From an uncultured Lachnospiraceae bacterium (GTDB taxonomy: Bacteria > Bacillota > Clostridia > Lachnospirales > Lachnospiraceae), in the NCBI GenBank assembly GCA_910587045.1, contig CAJULG010000004.1, positions 104,516 to 168,515 on the forward strand: 64,000 nt of DNA. Reading direction: 5' to 3'. Below the pieces are notes generated by a model, which was given only the letters and a program-made list of their open reading frames with translations, made no database searches and was not told the DNA's origin. How positions within the stretch are numbered: position 1 is the stretch's first letter; every line of letters starts with the position of its first letter. The translations under genes were made by a program, and so were the position numbers. Shown here in pieces: positions 34,827 through 42,712 of this stretch.

Positions 34827-35219
34827 ATGAGCAGCTTCAGTGAGTATTTAGAACAGGCAGCTCGAAGTCCGTTACCGAAAGAATGGAACTTTGAGCGGAT
34901 GGAATTAGCCGAAGAGGATATTGCCCAGGATTATGAGAAGATGAAGCGTATGTATCCGCGGGAGGCAAGATTTGTATCGGCGATGGTGGAGGATCTGTGT
35001 GACCAGTTGGAGTACGAAGGGAGTCCGATGTTTGATGAGCAGCCGGATTCCGTTACGATCTACCGGATGGCAGAAGAGGTATATAACAGGATGAAGGGAA
35101 AGGAAAACAGTTCCCTGAAGCAGAACTCACCATTGATGCAGTTGTGTCTGATATTAATATGCAATGAATTTCATGAGCGTCGCTGCCGTTATCAGCAAAG
35201 GAGACGCAGATTCTGGTAA
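34827..35219 (+). CDS. Hypothetical protein, 130 aa
   Basis: I do not recognise the family. The protein is helical and charged, with an acidic middle (MELAEEDIAQDYEKMKRMYP) and a very basic end (HERRCRYQQRRRRFW). There is no signal peptide or membrane span. GGGAGG seven bases before the ATG fixes the start. It lies 51 bases before the anchored 841-residue protein on the same strand, so the two may be cotranscribed. Confidence 0.6.
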   Translation: MSSFSEYLEQAARSPLPKEWNFERMELAEEDIAQDYEKMKRMYPREARFVSAMVEDLCDQLEYEGSPMFDEQPDSVTIYRMAEEVYNRMKGKENSSLKQNSPLMQLCLILICNEFHERRCRYQQRRRRFW

Positions 35220-35270
35220 CAGCCGGAATTGTTCACAGACGCCGGGAAAATAATCGGAAAAGGAAACGAT

Positions 35271-37796
35271 ATGATAAAGAAGACGATAATAGAGGTTGTT
35301 GTATTGATCGTTGTTTTTTTTGCAACAATCTTTCTTGCAGATAAATGGAATAATGCTGGAATGGATGAGGTGACCGCAGAGATGGATCAGCCCACGCTTC
35401 CCCTGGTATATATGGAAGCAGGAGGGAAGGAGATTAACTGTCTGCACGGGTACACCTCTTCCATCGATGTTGCCCTGTTTCACGATTCCATCACACCGAT
35501 CGGTACCGATCAGGTTGTGAGCTTCCGGATCGAGGATGTCGGAACGGAAATTGAATCGGTGGGTTATGAGGTACGGAGCGTAGACGGTTCTTCTCTGATC
35601 GAGAATGGTTCCGTAGACCAGTTAGAGAACAATTCCGGTTCCCTTTATGCGCATACTGCACTCCGGATGAATCTGACGGAATTACAGGAGTATACCTTTA
35701 TTGCCCTTCTGAAGCTGGAGGATGGGAGAGAGGTACGTTACTATACAAGGCTTCTTCCGTCGGACGAGCTGTACACCCGGCAGTTTCTGGACTTTGTTAT
35801 GAACTTTCACGAAGCCACCTTTAACAAAGAGGAAAAAGGAGCCATCAACCCGTATATTGAGCCGAATGATACCGGAGAGAATGAGAATCTGTCTCATATT
35901 GATATTCATTCCGATTATGAGACCGTGACCTGGGCAAATCTTTCCACGATGCGGATCTCTCAGATGATACCGACGATCAAGGATATGGACCGGAAAAATG
36001 CCACCATAGAATTAAAATATGTAGCGATTTCCGGCAGTGTGGATAATGCGCAGTATTTCAATGTATCAGAGGTATACCGGGTCCGCTATGTGGACAGTAC
36101 GACCATCTATCTTATGGATTATGACCGGAGTGTGGAAAGTATCTTTGACCGCTTCAACGTGAATACTGCGAAGAACTGGTTTTTCTTTGGAATTTCCAGT
36201 CTGGATGACTTTCAGTACCGGATCAGTGATGAGAATGAAAAGGTAGCGTTTGTTAAGGAGGGACAGCTTTGGTATTATGATTATTCCAGCACTACCATCA
36301 CCAAGGTATTCGCATTCTGGCAGGATACACCCACAGATATCCGGACAGCATACGATCAGCATGGAATTAATATTGTAAAGCTGGATGATGATGGAAATAT
36401 CATATTTACGGTATACGGTTACATGAACCGGGGCCAGCATGAAGGGGAAAATGGAATCGCAGTATACCGGTTTCTGTCGGATTCCAGCAGGCTGGAAGAG
36501 GTATTATTTCTTTCCTGTGATGAGCCGTATGAAATACTGAAGGAGGATGCATCCCGTCTGAATTATCTGAATGAGCAGGGAGAATTCTTTTACCTGCTGG
36601 GCAATAACGTAATGAAGATCAATCTGGAGACGAAACAGTCCAGCTATGTGATCCATGAGATCGCCAAGGAGTATCTGGCCGTATCTGACAGCGAGTTTCT
36701 TCTGGCATATCCGGATGCTCCGGTAGACCGGGACAGTACCCGGCTTACAGTATTGAATCTGAATACCTACGAAGAGCATACGATTGAAGCTGGGGAGGGA
36801 CAGCGGATCAAGGCGCTTGGTTTTATAGAAAATGATCTTGTCTATGGCATGGCAAATGAAACGGATGTCGTACTGAATATGGATGGCAGTACGGTCTTTC
36901 CAATGCATACCCTGCGGATCACTACACTGGATAACGTGGTAGTGAAGGAGTACAGCAAAAGCGGTACCTATGTCATGGAAGCACATACCGAGAATCAGGT
37001 AATCTATCTGAAGCGTACCACAAAATCCGGTGAAAATTATGTAGAGGCCTCCGATGATTTCATAACCTTTAAAGAAGAGGACAGCAGCGGGATCCAGGTG
37101 AACTATCAGTATACCTATGACGGTTATAATCAGCTTTATATGATATTTCCGAATTATATGTATGTCACCTCGATTCCACAGCTGATCATTACCAAGGAAA
37201 TCCTCAGTGATGATGATGAGCGGAATATAGCGGTTGCCAGCGGGGGGAATTCCGGACGGTACTATGTATATGCCCAGGGCGGTATGCAGGGCTCCTATTC
37301 TTCGCCTCGCAATGCAGTCCTGGCGGCCAATGAAGAAAGCGGATATGCCCTGGACAGCAAAGGGAATTGTATCTGGAAGATCAGCGGTCTTTTAGAATAT
37401 GCCGAGGTAACGGAAGGTCTGCAGGAGACGAAATGTGAGACTCCGGCAGAGTCTTTACAGGAGTGCATTGAGATGATCCTGCAATATGAAGGCGTGGAGA
37501 TCCCCGAGTCCATGGATATGACAGGCAATCCGGATGATATCCTGGAACGCTATCTCGGGAAAAGCAGTGTAAATCTGGTCGGCTGTGATGTGGACAATGC
37601 CCTGTTCTATCTGTGTCAGGGTGCACCGGTCATTGCAAAGCTGGATGGAAGTACCTATGTGCTGATCATCAGCTATAATACTGCGACCATACGCTATTAT
37701 GATCCGGTTGCCGGCGAGGAAAAAAGGCTGGAACGATATATAATTGAAAACAGCTTTGGAGAACAGGGCAACCAGTTCTTTACCTATATTCATTAG
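35271..37796 (+). CDS. Membrane-anchored surface protein with propeller-like repeats and C39-like end
   Basis: 841 residues: one N-terminal anchor (TIIEVVVLIVVFFATIFLA), then a long extracytoplasmic part rich in beta strands with repeated aromatic/Asp turns (WYYDYSSTTITKV, YRFLSDSSRLEEVLF, VLNLNTYEEHTIEAG), suggesting a beta-propeller. The last ~130 residues (LVGCDVDNALFYLCQGAPVI, YVLIISYNTATIRYYDPVAG) resemble a papain-like C39 fold, but the usual catalytic Cys and His are not in their expected motifs, so it may be an inactive binding domain. Function unknown. AAAGGAAAC precedes this ATG. Confidence 0.6.
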   Translation: MIKKTIIEVVVLIVVFFATIFLADKWNNAGMDEVTAEMDQPTLPLVYMEAGGKEINCLHGYTSSIDVALFHDSITPIGTDQVVSFRIEDVGTEIESVGYEVRSVDGSSLIENGSVDQLENNSGSLYAHTALRMNLTELQEYTFIALLKLEDGREVRYYTRLLPSDELYTRQFLDFVMNFHEATFNKEEKGAINPYIEPNDTGENENLSHIDIHSDYETVTWANLSTMRISQMIPTIKDMDRKNATIELKYVAISGSVDNAQYFNVSEVYRVRYVDSTTIYLMDYDRSVESIFDRFNVNTAKNWFFFGISSLDDFQYRISDENEKVAFVKEGQLWYYDYSSTTITKVFAFWQDTPTDIRTAYDQHGINIVKLDDDGNIIFTVYGYMNRGQHEGENGIAVYRFLSDSSRLEEVLFLSCDEPYEILKEDASRLNYLNEQGEFFYLLGNNVMKINLETKQSSYVIHEIAKEYLAVSDSEFLLAYPDAPVDRDSTRLTVLNLNTYEEHTIEAGEGQRIKALGFIENDLVYGMANETDVVLNMDGSTVFPMHTLRITTLDNVVVKEYSKSGTYVMEAHTENQVIYLKRTTKSGENYVEASDDFITFKEEDSSGIQVNYQYTYDGYNQLYMIFPNYMYVTSIPQLIITKEILSDDDERNIAVASGGNSGRYYVYAQGGMQGSYSSPRNAVLAANEESGYALDSKGNCIWKISGLLEYAEVTEGLQETKCETPAESLQECIEMILQYEGVEIPESMDMTGNPDDILERYLGKSSVNLVGCDVDNALFYLCQGAPVIAKLDGSTYVLIISYNTATIRYYDPVAGEEKRLERYIIENSFGEQGNQFFTYIH

Positions 37797-37886
37797 GACG
37801 GCTCCGGCGGCAGAATGCATTTGCCGGAATGTGGCTTCTATAGTGGATGATTTAGAAGAAAATGAACAACAGGTTGGAGAGAGAAG

Positions 37887-38639
37887 ATGGCAACAATAGA
37901 AGAACAGCAGCTACAAAAGCGGTTTTCCGAACTGGCGGAGCAGAGCTATCAGAATAACGCATATTACTTTACGGATTTCTTATCTCCGGGTGATGCCGCC
38001 TTAGTATATCCGGTGGTGGAGGATACGGAATTTTCCATGTGGGGCGGCGCTCCGGGATGTGAACGGGTGATTCTGCGTTTTGGTAACCCGGAGGATCTGG
38101 GATATGAGATCCCTTTTCCTGTTCGACTGCTGAAGGCGGAACCGCTGATAAAAAAGTTTGCAGATGAACTGACACACCGGGATTTCCTGGGCGCTTTAAT
38201 GAATCTTGGCATTGAGCGGGATACCATCGGCGATATTGTAGTAAAGGATAAGATCGGATACATTTTTGTGGTTGAGCGTATTGCAGATTACATACAGGAA
38301 AACCTGATACAGGTAAAGCATACCCATGTGAAGTGTCAGACATTGGAGGAGATGCCGGAGGAGGTACAGCCGGAATTAGAACCGGTAGAGCTGATCGTAT
38401 CCTCTGTCCGCATGGACGGTATTATATCCAAGCTCTTTCGCCTGTCCAGAAATCAGTCCCTGGAGCTGTTCCGAAAGAAGATGATCCTGGTAAACGGACG
38501 TGTTTTCGAGAACAACAGCGGCAGTCCGAAGGAGGGGGACGTAGTGGCAGTCCGGGGGTATGGCAAGTTCGTGTTCCGGGAGGTTCAGCACAGTACCCGG
38601 AAGGGAAAGCAGTCGGTACTGGTGGAGCGGTATGTATAA
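37887..38639 (+). CDS. YlmH-like RNA-binding protein with S4 domain
   Basis: 250 residues: N-terminal domain with FTDFLSPGDAALVYPVV and FGNPEDLGYEIPFPVRLL, a middle region HRDFLGALMNLGIERDTIGDI, and an S4 domain (RLSRNQSLELFRKKMILVNGRV, PKEGDVVAVRGYGKF). This is the YlmH layout. YlmH-type proteins act on ribosomes and have been linked to rescue of stalled peptidyl-tRNA. In many Firmicutes ylmH lies in the division cluster; here it does not. Confidence 0.87.
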   Translation: MATIEEQQLQKRFSELAEQSYQNNAYYFTDFLSPGDAALVYPVVEDTEFSMWGGAPGCERVILRFGNPEDLGYEIPFPVRLLKAEPLIKKFADELTHRDFLGALMNLGIERDTIGDIVVKDKIGYIFVVERIADYIQENLIQVKHTHVKCQTLEEMPEEVQPELEPVELIVSSVRMDGIISKLFRLSRNQSLELFRKKMILVNGRVFENNSGSPKEGDVVAVRGYGKFVFREVQHSTRKGKQSVLVERYV

Positions 38640-38722
38640 TGTGTATAAGAGCCAGGCGAAGGATAAGGATGAATAATCGTCCTTTAGTTTATAAATTAAT
38701 CTTAAAATTTAACAATAAGTTA

Positions 38723-38751
38723 TTGCATACATTCTGGCTTCTGTGTATAAT
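38723..38751 (+). promoter_or_regulatory. Promoter of type III antitoxin-like RNA
   Basis: TTGCAT, 17 bases, perfect TATAAT with an upstream TG extension (TGTGTATAAT). Confidence 0.7.
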
Positions 38752-38757
38752 AATTAT

Positions 38758-38868
38758 AGAGATGAGCGATCATCAGGTGAGTCCTACCGTATAAGTGGAA
38801 CCGATAAGAGAGTTTCCGTTGCGACGGATACTACCAGGAGGCTATGCAACAGCATAGCCTCTTGTGTT
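38758..38868 (+). ncRNA. Probable relic of a type III antitoxin RNA (CptI-like) with terminator
   Basis: A ~110-base transcript is framed by a strong promoter and a perfect terminator (GAGGCTATGC-AACA-GCATAGCCTC, 38838-38861, then TTGTG). It lies directly before a CptN/ToxN-like toxin frame, the classic order promoter, antitoxin RNA, terminator, toxin. The transcribed part contains GGAAC/GTTTCC and CCGT/ACGG hairpins, but I see no clear tandem repeats as in intact antitoxin arrays, only weak similarity between two ~33-base halves. The array may have shrunk. Confidence 0.45.
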
Positions 38869-38879
38869 ATGGAGGAATA

Positions 38880-39282
38880 ATGGGTAAACGGTTCAAAATT
38901 CTGTATTCCATTCACATCTAATTCCGGTAAGAAGAATAAAGATTTTGAATCCATGCGTGAGAATATTACATTCCGAAAAATATGTGATAAGAGTGGTAAG
39001 GTACTGGCAGCATTTAACCTTAACAATATGATTCCGGTGCGTGATGAGTATGTTTCGGAAATAGACCTTAAAATTCGTCCACAGGATAGTCCTGAGCTGA
39101 TACACTGGAAGAAACTGTGTATCAAGGAACTTGACTGGTGCCAGTCTAACCGGAACGAGATTGAACGATTGGCAAATGAATTATATCGAATCTACTCTTC
39201 CGATGAACCTTTTGGAAAAAGAGAGATTTGCCTTAATTTTCCTGCGTTAGAGAAAGAATGTAACAGAGCAAAGAAATTATAA
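38880..39282 (+). pseudogene. 5'-deleted ToxN/AbiQ (CptN-like) type III toxin
   Basis: The frame from 38881 encodes NGSKFCIPFTSNSGKKNKDF, then FRKICDKSGKVLAAFNLNNM and LIHWKKLCIKELDWC to the stop. This matches the middle and C-terminal parts of ToxN/AbiQ-family endoribonucleases, including the AxxNLNNMIPV motif. The first ~35-45 residues are missing: a stop (TAA) lies just upstream in frame. A good SD and ATG at 38880 (GGAGG then ATG) lead into another frame that stops after 13 codons. A small deletion between start codon and body explains both. Confidence 0.7.
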
Positions 39283-39419
39283 AAATGTTTAAATTTTGTT
39301 TCGGAGTTCTTTTGCCAATAGGATTTTAAAATTGTGCAAAGTAGTCCTGTAACCGGAATATCCATGATAAAACATAATTTACTCTTGAAAATAAACTTAG
39401 GATCATTAAGGAGGATGAC

Positions 39420-39596
39420 ATGGCAGATTTATGTGAAAGCTGTATGAATTATGAATATGATGATGAGTATGAGTGCTATGCCTGTATGATGGAACTGGAC
39501 GAGGATGAAATGAGCCGGTTCTTAAGCGGTAATTATCGGGAATGTCCATATTATCAGCAGGGAGATGAGTACAGGATCGTCCGGCATCAGATGTAG
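39420..39596 (+). CDS. DUF6472 family small Cys-rich protein
   Basis: 58 residues beginning MADLCESCMNYEYDDEYECY and ending GDEYRIVRHQM, with the Cys pattern CxxC...CxxC...C and acidic Asp-Glu runs. It matches the DUF6472 family, common in Lachnospiraceae and probably metal-binding; role unknown. AAGGAGG six bases before the ATG is strong. The gene is convergent with the radical-SAM gene, leaving 13 bases between stops. Confidence 0.8.
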   Translation: MADLCESCMNYEYDDEYECYACMMELDEDEMSRFLSGNYRECPYYQQGDEYRIVRHQM

Positions 39597-39609
39597 TCTT
39601 AACCGTATC

Positions 39610-40494
39610 TCATTTCATCTCAAAATCCCAGAGACTGAATTGCCGGGCAGTTCCGTTTTCCTCAAAGGTATGCAGATACTGAAAGATCTGCTCATTATCA
39701 TGAACAATCCCGTTCCTGCTGCAGGTCTGATCCAGTAATCTCATCAGCCGGTTGCTGTCAGGACTTTCAATGATATACTGATCTCCGTATGTTCGTATAT
39801 ATTCCTCTTTTCGATGGGGAAACAGACGGTCTAACTGTGCATAAAAGTATTCTCTGTTTCCCTCCCGCAGTGTCAGCCCCATGCCAAAGCAGATAATCCC
39901 ATAGACCTTTGCCTCTATGCACATATCCAGAATACCGGCAATATTCTCCTCCGTGTCATTGATAAACGGTAAGATCGGTGTCAGCCATACGACGGTAGGG
40001 ATTCCCGCATCCCGCAATCGTTTTAATACAGCAAAACGTTCCCTCGTCGTACTTACATTCGGCTCAATTTTTCTGCATAGTGCTTCATCATAGGTAGTTA
40101 AGGTCATCTGTACAACACATTTTGTCTTTTCGTTAATTTTCTGCAGAAGATCCAGATCCCGCAGGATACGGTCGGACTTCGTGATCACTGTAAATCCAAA
40201 GCCGTACGCATCAATCAGCTGCAGTGCCTTTCGAACGGTTTCCAGTTCCATTTCCAGAGGAATGTAAGGATCTGTCATAGAGCCGGTACCGATCATACAT
40301 TTTTTCCGCTTATGCTTCAGGGCATGCTCTAACAGATCAAGGGCATTCTCCTTGACTTCAATATCTTCAAAGGCATGCTCCATATGGTAGCATCTGCTTC
40401 TGGAATCACAGTAGATACAGCCATGGGAGCAGCCACGGAATAAGTTCATTTCATTTTTAGAAGATAACAATCCTTTTGCTTTCACAAAATGCAT
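39610..40494 (-). CDS. Radical SAM protein, spore-photolyase-like (Rv2578c type)
   Basis: 294 residues. The CX3CX2C cluster motif GCSHGCIYC (Cys22, 26, 29) would hold the [4Fe-4S] centre; NLFRGCSHGCIYCDSR and GTGSMTDPYIPLE are typical of the SplB-like / Rv2578c group. Substrate is unknown; spore-photoproduct repair proper needs further motifs I cannot confirm. The ATG is chosen because GAGGTTT precedes it; it starts 11 bases after the ClbS-like gene, in one minus-strand unit with the WYL regulator. Confidence 0.8.
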   Translation of the reverse strand: MHFVKAKGLLSSKNEMNLFRGCSHGCIYCDSRSRCYHMEHAFEDIEVKENALDLLEHALKHKRKKCMIGTGSMTDPYIPLEMELETVRKALQLIDAYGFGFTVITKSDRILRDLDLLQKINEKTKCVVQMTLTTYDEALCRKIEPNVSTTRERFAVLKRLRDAGIPTVVWLTPILPFINDTEENIAGILDMCIEAKVYGIICFGMGLTLREGNREYFYAQLDRLFPHRKEEYIRTYGDQYIIESPDSNRLMRLLDQTCSRNGIVHDNEQIFQYLHTFEENGTARQFSLWDFEMK

Positions 40495-40505
40495 GGCGGC
40501 AAACC

Positions 40506-41048
40506 TCACTGACCGGCACAATTCTTCCGGTGTGCCTTCAGCTTCTTCATGGCCCAGTCATAGTGACTGGATGTGTTGCTGACAAAATAGGAGCCTAACG
40601 TGCTTCCGCCGACCCATTGGTAGATGCCTTTGGAAAACAGCTCCTCATTAGAAAAGGTTTCTGCTAATCGCATAATATCCGCATGGGATTTCCGGAGCAT
40701 GTCCTTTGCATCCTCCAGGGATGTGTTCTGATGCTTTTTCCAAAACTCCACATTCATATCCCCATAGGTCCTCCAGTTATATGGCGCCGGAATAAACGGT
40801 TCCGGATCGCCGTTTTGATTTGACTGTACCCAGTTAAGCAAAAGCTGGTGCCATTCATAGAGATGGATCAGGATATCCCGGAGATTACGATCCCTTTTCC
40901 AATGTGCCTCCTTCTTCTTCGCATCAGCGGAAAAATCAAAGGGTGCAGACAGCTCCTGCTCGCTCAGATCGGCAATCAGAGTATTCAGCTTCTCAAAATT
41001 TTCAGCTGCTGCGGTTAATAAATCAGTTTTTGTTGTTGGTCTTCCCAT
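40506..41048 (-). CDS. ClbS/DfsB family four-helix bundle protein
   Basis: 180 residues: MGRPTTKTDLLTAAAENFEKL, the W-K-RDRNLRDILIHLYEWHQLL helix, NWRTYGDMNVEFW, and C-terminal SHYDWAMKKLKAHRK. This is the ClbS/DfsB (DUF1706) family; ClbS protects DNA from colibactin, but most family members have no known substrate. AAGGAG precedes the ATG. It lies 31 bases downstream of the WYL regulator gene, with an operator-like half-site in between. Confidence 0.88.
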   Translation of the reverse strand: MGRPTTKTDLLTAAAENFEKLNTLIADLSEQELSAPFDFSADAKKKEAHWKRDRNLRDILIHLYEWHQLLLNWVQSNQNGDPEPFIPAPYNWRTYGDMNVEFWKKHQNTSLEDAKDMLRKSHADIMRLAETFSNEELFSKGIYQWVGGSTLGSYFVSNTSSHYDWAMKKLKAHRKNCAGQ

Positions 41049-41077
41049 GTTCTGGCTCCTTTCTCTATACCATATCA

Positions 41078-41088
41078 TGTCAGGGTTT
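41078..41088 (-). promoter_or_regulatory. Repeat of operator half-site before clbS-like gene
   Basis: TGTCAGGGTTT, identical to one arm of the operator at 42011-42037, spans the stop codon of the WYL gene and the gap to the ClbS-like gene. Chance occurrence of an 11-mer in this window is low but not negligible. Confidence 0.35.
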
Positions 41089-41976
41089 GTTCTTTTCATA
41101 TATTAATTTTGCCTGTTCTGCTATGACGGCTTTCAGATAAGCAGGGGAAAGGATATCCACCTGCGTTCCGAATGACAGCAGAAATCCTGTCAGCCACCCA
41201 TCCTCCGGCATTTCTGCAGAAACGATCAGATCCCCGTTTTCCTGTCGCTGTACCTGTGTTTGATCGAATTCATCAAAAACACGGTAGGACAGTTCCCTCG
41301 GAAACCGGAGTACGATCTGTGTGCCTTCATCCCTGGCGGTGTCGGCTGGTTCCGGAAAATCCCGATGCTGAAACTGCTCATTCAAAACCTCCAGTTCTAA
41401 AATACGGTTTAATTTGAATATCCGCCAGTCCTGTTTCTCCGTGCAAAACGCTTTCAGGTACCATGCCTTTGCTTTATAAACAAGCTTTACTGGCTGCACG
41501 ATCCGTTCGCGGATATCTTCATAAGCGCCTGCATATTGGATTTTAACCGTTCTGCAATGAATGACTGCCGATTTCAGTAATTCAAATTTTTCATTGTCAA
41601 ACGATTTGTTTCCCCATCTGGAAAAATCTACTTCAAGCCAGTTCTCGGAATGAAGCTGAAAGATTGCAGAAAGCTTCTGTAAGGTCGGACTGTCGTTACT
41701 ATTCTGTGCAGTATTCATGCTCTGCAATGCAGTGAGAATTTCCTGCTTTTCCTCCACTGATAAAACAGCCTGATCCAGTACAAAGTCATTCAGCAGATGG
41801 ATACCGCCATTTCTCCCTGCCTCGGTATAAATGGGAATACCGGCTCCGCTCAGGGCATCAATATCCCGATAGATCGTCCGGACCGACACCTCGAACTTCT
41901 CTGCTAGTTCGGGGGCGGTAGCCTGTCCCTTGTCAAGCAGGTAATATACGATCCTGAACAATCTGCTTTCCTGCAT
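41080..41976 (-). CDS. HTH-11 / WYL-domain transcriptional regulator
   Basis: 298 residues: N-terminal DeoR-like winged helix (LFRIVYYLLDKGQATAPELA, SVRTIYRDIDALSGAGIPIY), then a WYL domain (VQPVKLVYKAKAWYLKAFC) and a C-terminal WCX region. Family members respond to ligands such as nucleotides or DNA damage products. AAGGAGG eight bases before the ATG fixes the start. A promoter and an 11-bp perfect dyad lie upstream, so autoregulation is probable, and control of the ClbS-like and radical-SAM genes downstream is likely. Confidence 0.88.
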   Translation of the reverse strand: MQESRLFRIVYYLLDKGQATAPELAEKFEVSVRTIYRDIDALSGAGIPIYTEAGRNGGIHLLNDFVLDQAVLSVEEKQEILTALQSMNTAQNSNDSPTLQKLSAIFQLHSENWLEVDFSRWGNKSFDNEKFELLKSAVIHCRTVKIQYAGAYEDIRERIVQPVKLVYKAKAWYLKAFCTEKQDWRIFKLNRILELEVLNEQFQHRDFPEPADTARDEGTQIVLRFPRELSYRVFDEFDQTQVQRQENGDLIVSAEMPEDGWLTGFLLSFGTQVDILSPAYLKAVIAEQAKLIYEKNKP

Positions 41977-42010
41977 CCCTGTATCCTCCTTCCATGACAG
42001 AATAACACTA

Positions 42011-42037
42011 AAACCCTGACACCATATGTCAGGGTTT
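42011..42037 (-). promoter_or_regulatory. Perfect dyad operator of WYL operon
   Basis: AAACCCTGACA-N5-TGTCAGGGTTT, 11-bp arms without mismatch, lies at the expected transcription start just downstream of the -10 box. This is a typical repressor position. Confidence 0.65.
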
Positions 42038-42066
42038 ATTATACCCGTATATTTTTTAAATGGCAA
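42038..42066 (-). promoter_or_regulatory. Promoter of WYL/ClbS/radical-SAM operon
   Basis: On the minus strand TTGCCA, 17 bases, perfect TATAAT. Confidence 0.7.
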
Positions 42067-42151
42067 CGGGACAAATTGGAAATCATTGCTGTAATCTATC
42101 CTTTAACATCATGCATATATTAATGAAAAGACGATGGAAGGAAAGGATTCC

Positions 42152-42598
42152 ATGAGACGATTCATACATATATGCATGGCTGTCTTTATCATCGGCGCCT
42201 GCTGTATCTTTATTAAGAATTATGTTTTGGGAGAGGGAAATGCAGAATACAGGGAGGCAATCTCCAGAGAAGAGGAGCGGGTAGACCTGGACTTTACGGT
42301 TTGCGAAGCGGGGAGACTGCCAAACGAGCTGCTGGACATCATTGAGGAAAAGAAAGCAGCCCCCTTCAAGCTCACCTTTACCACCAGGGAATATATGTAT
42401 ATCGTGGTAGGCTACGGGGCTCAGAACCGGGGCGGCTGTTCGGTAACGGTCAATTCCCTTTACCGCACATCACAGGCGGTTTATATTGATACGAATCTGA
42501 TCGGGATAGAGGGTGAAGCCATTCAGATTGACGGTATGACCTATCCTTATATTGCAGTAAAATGTGAAAATCAGAATCTTCCGGTTGTATATGAATAA
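42152..42598 (+). CDS. PrcB-like C-terminal domain protein, membrane-anchored
   Basis: 148 residues: one N-terminal hydrophobic anchor (HICMAVFIIGACCIFIKNYV), then a domain with EYMYIVVGYGAQNRGGCSV and YIDTNLIG, the pattern of the PrcB protease-complex C-terminal domain. In treponemes PrcB supports a surface protease; here no protease is adjacent. The ATG beginning MRRFIHI is preferred; another ATG six codons upstream has a weaker SD. Confidence 0.72.
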   Translation: MRRFIHICMAVFIIGACCIFIKNYVLGEGNAEYREAISREEERVDLDFTVCEAGRLPNELLDIIEEKKAAPFKLTFTTREYMYIVVGYGAQNRGGCSVTVNSLYRTSQAVYIDTNLIGIEGEAIQIDGMTYPYIAVKCENQNLPVVYE

Positions 42599-42712
42599 AC
42601 TGAAAATCGTTATCAAGGAATATTTCTTATTCTGGCTCATAGAATAGTATCAGCGAAATAGAGGTCAGGTGAGTAACGCAAAGATCACAGGACAGGAAAG
42701 GAAGGTATTCAC

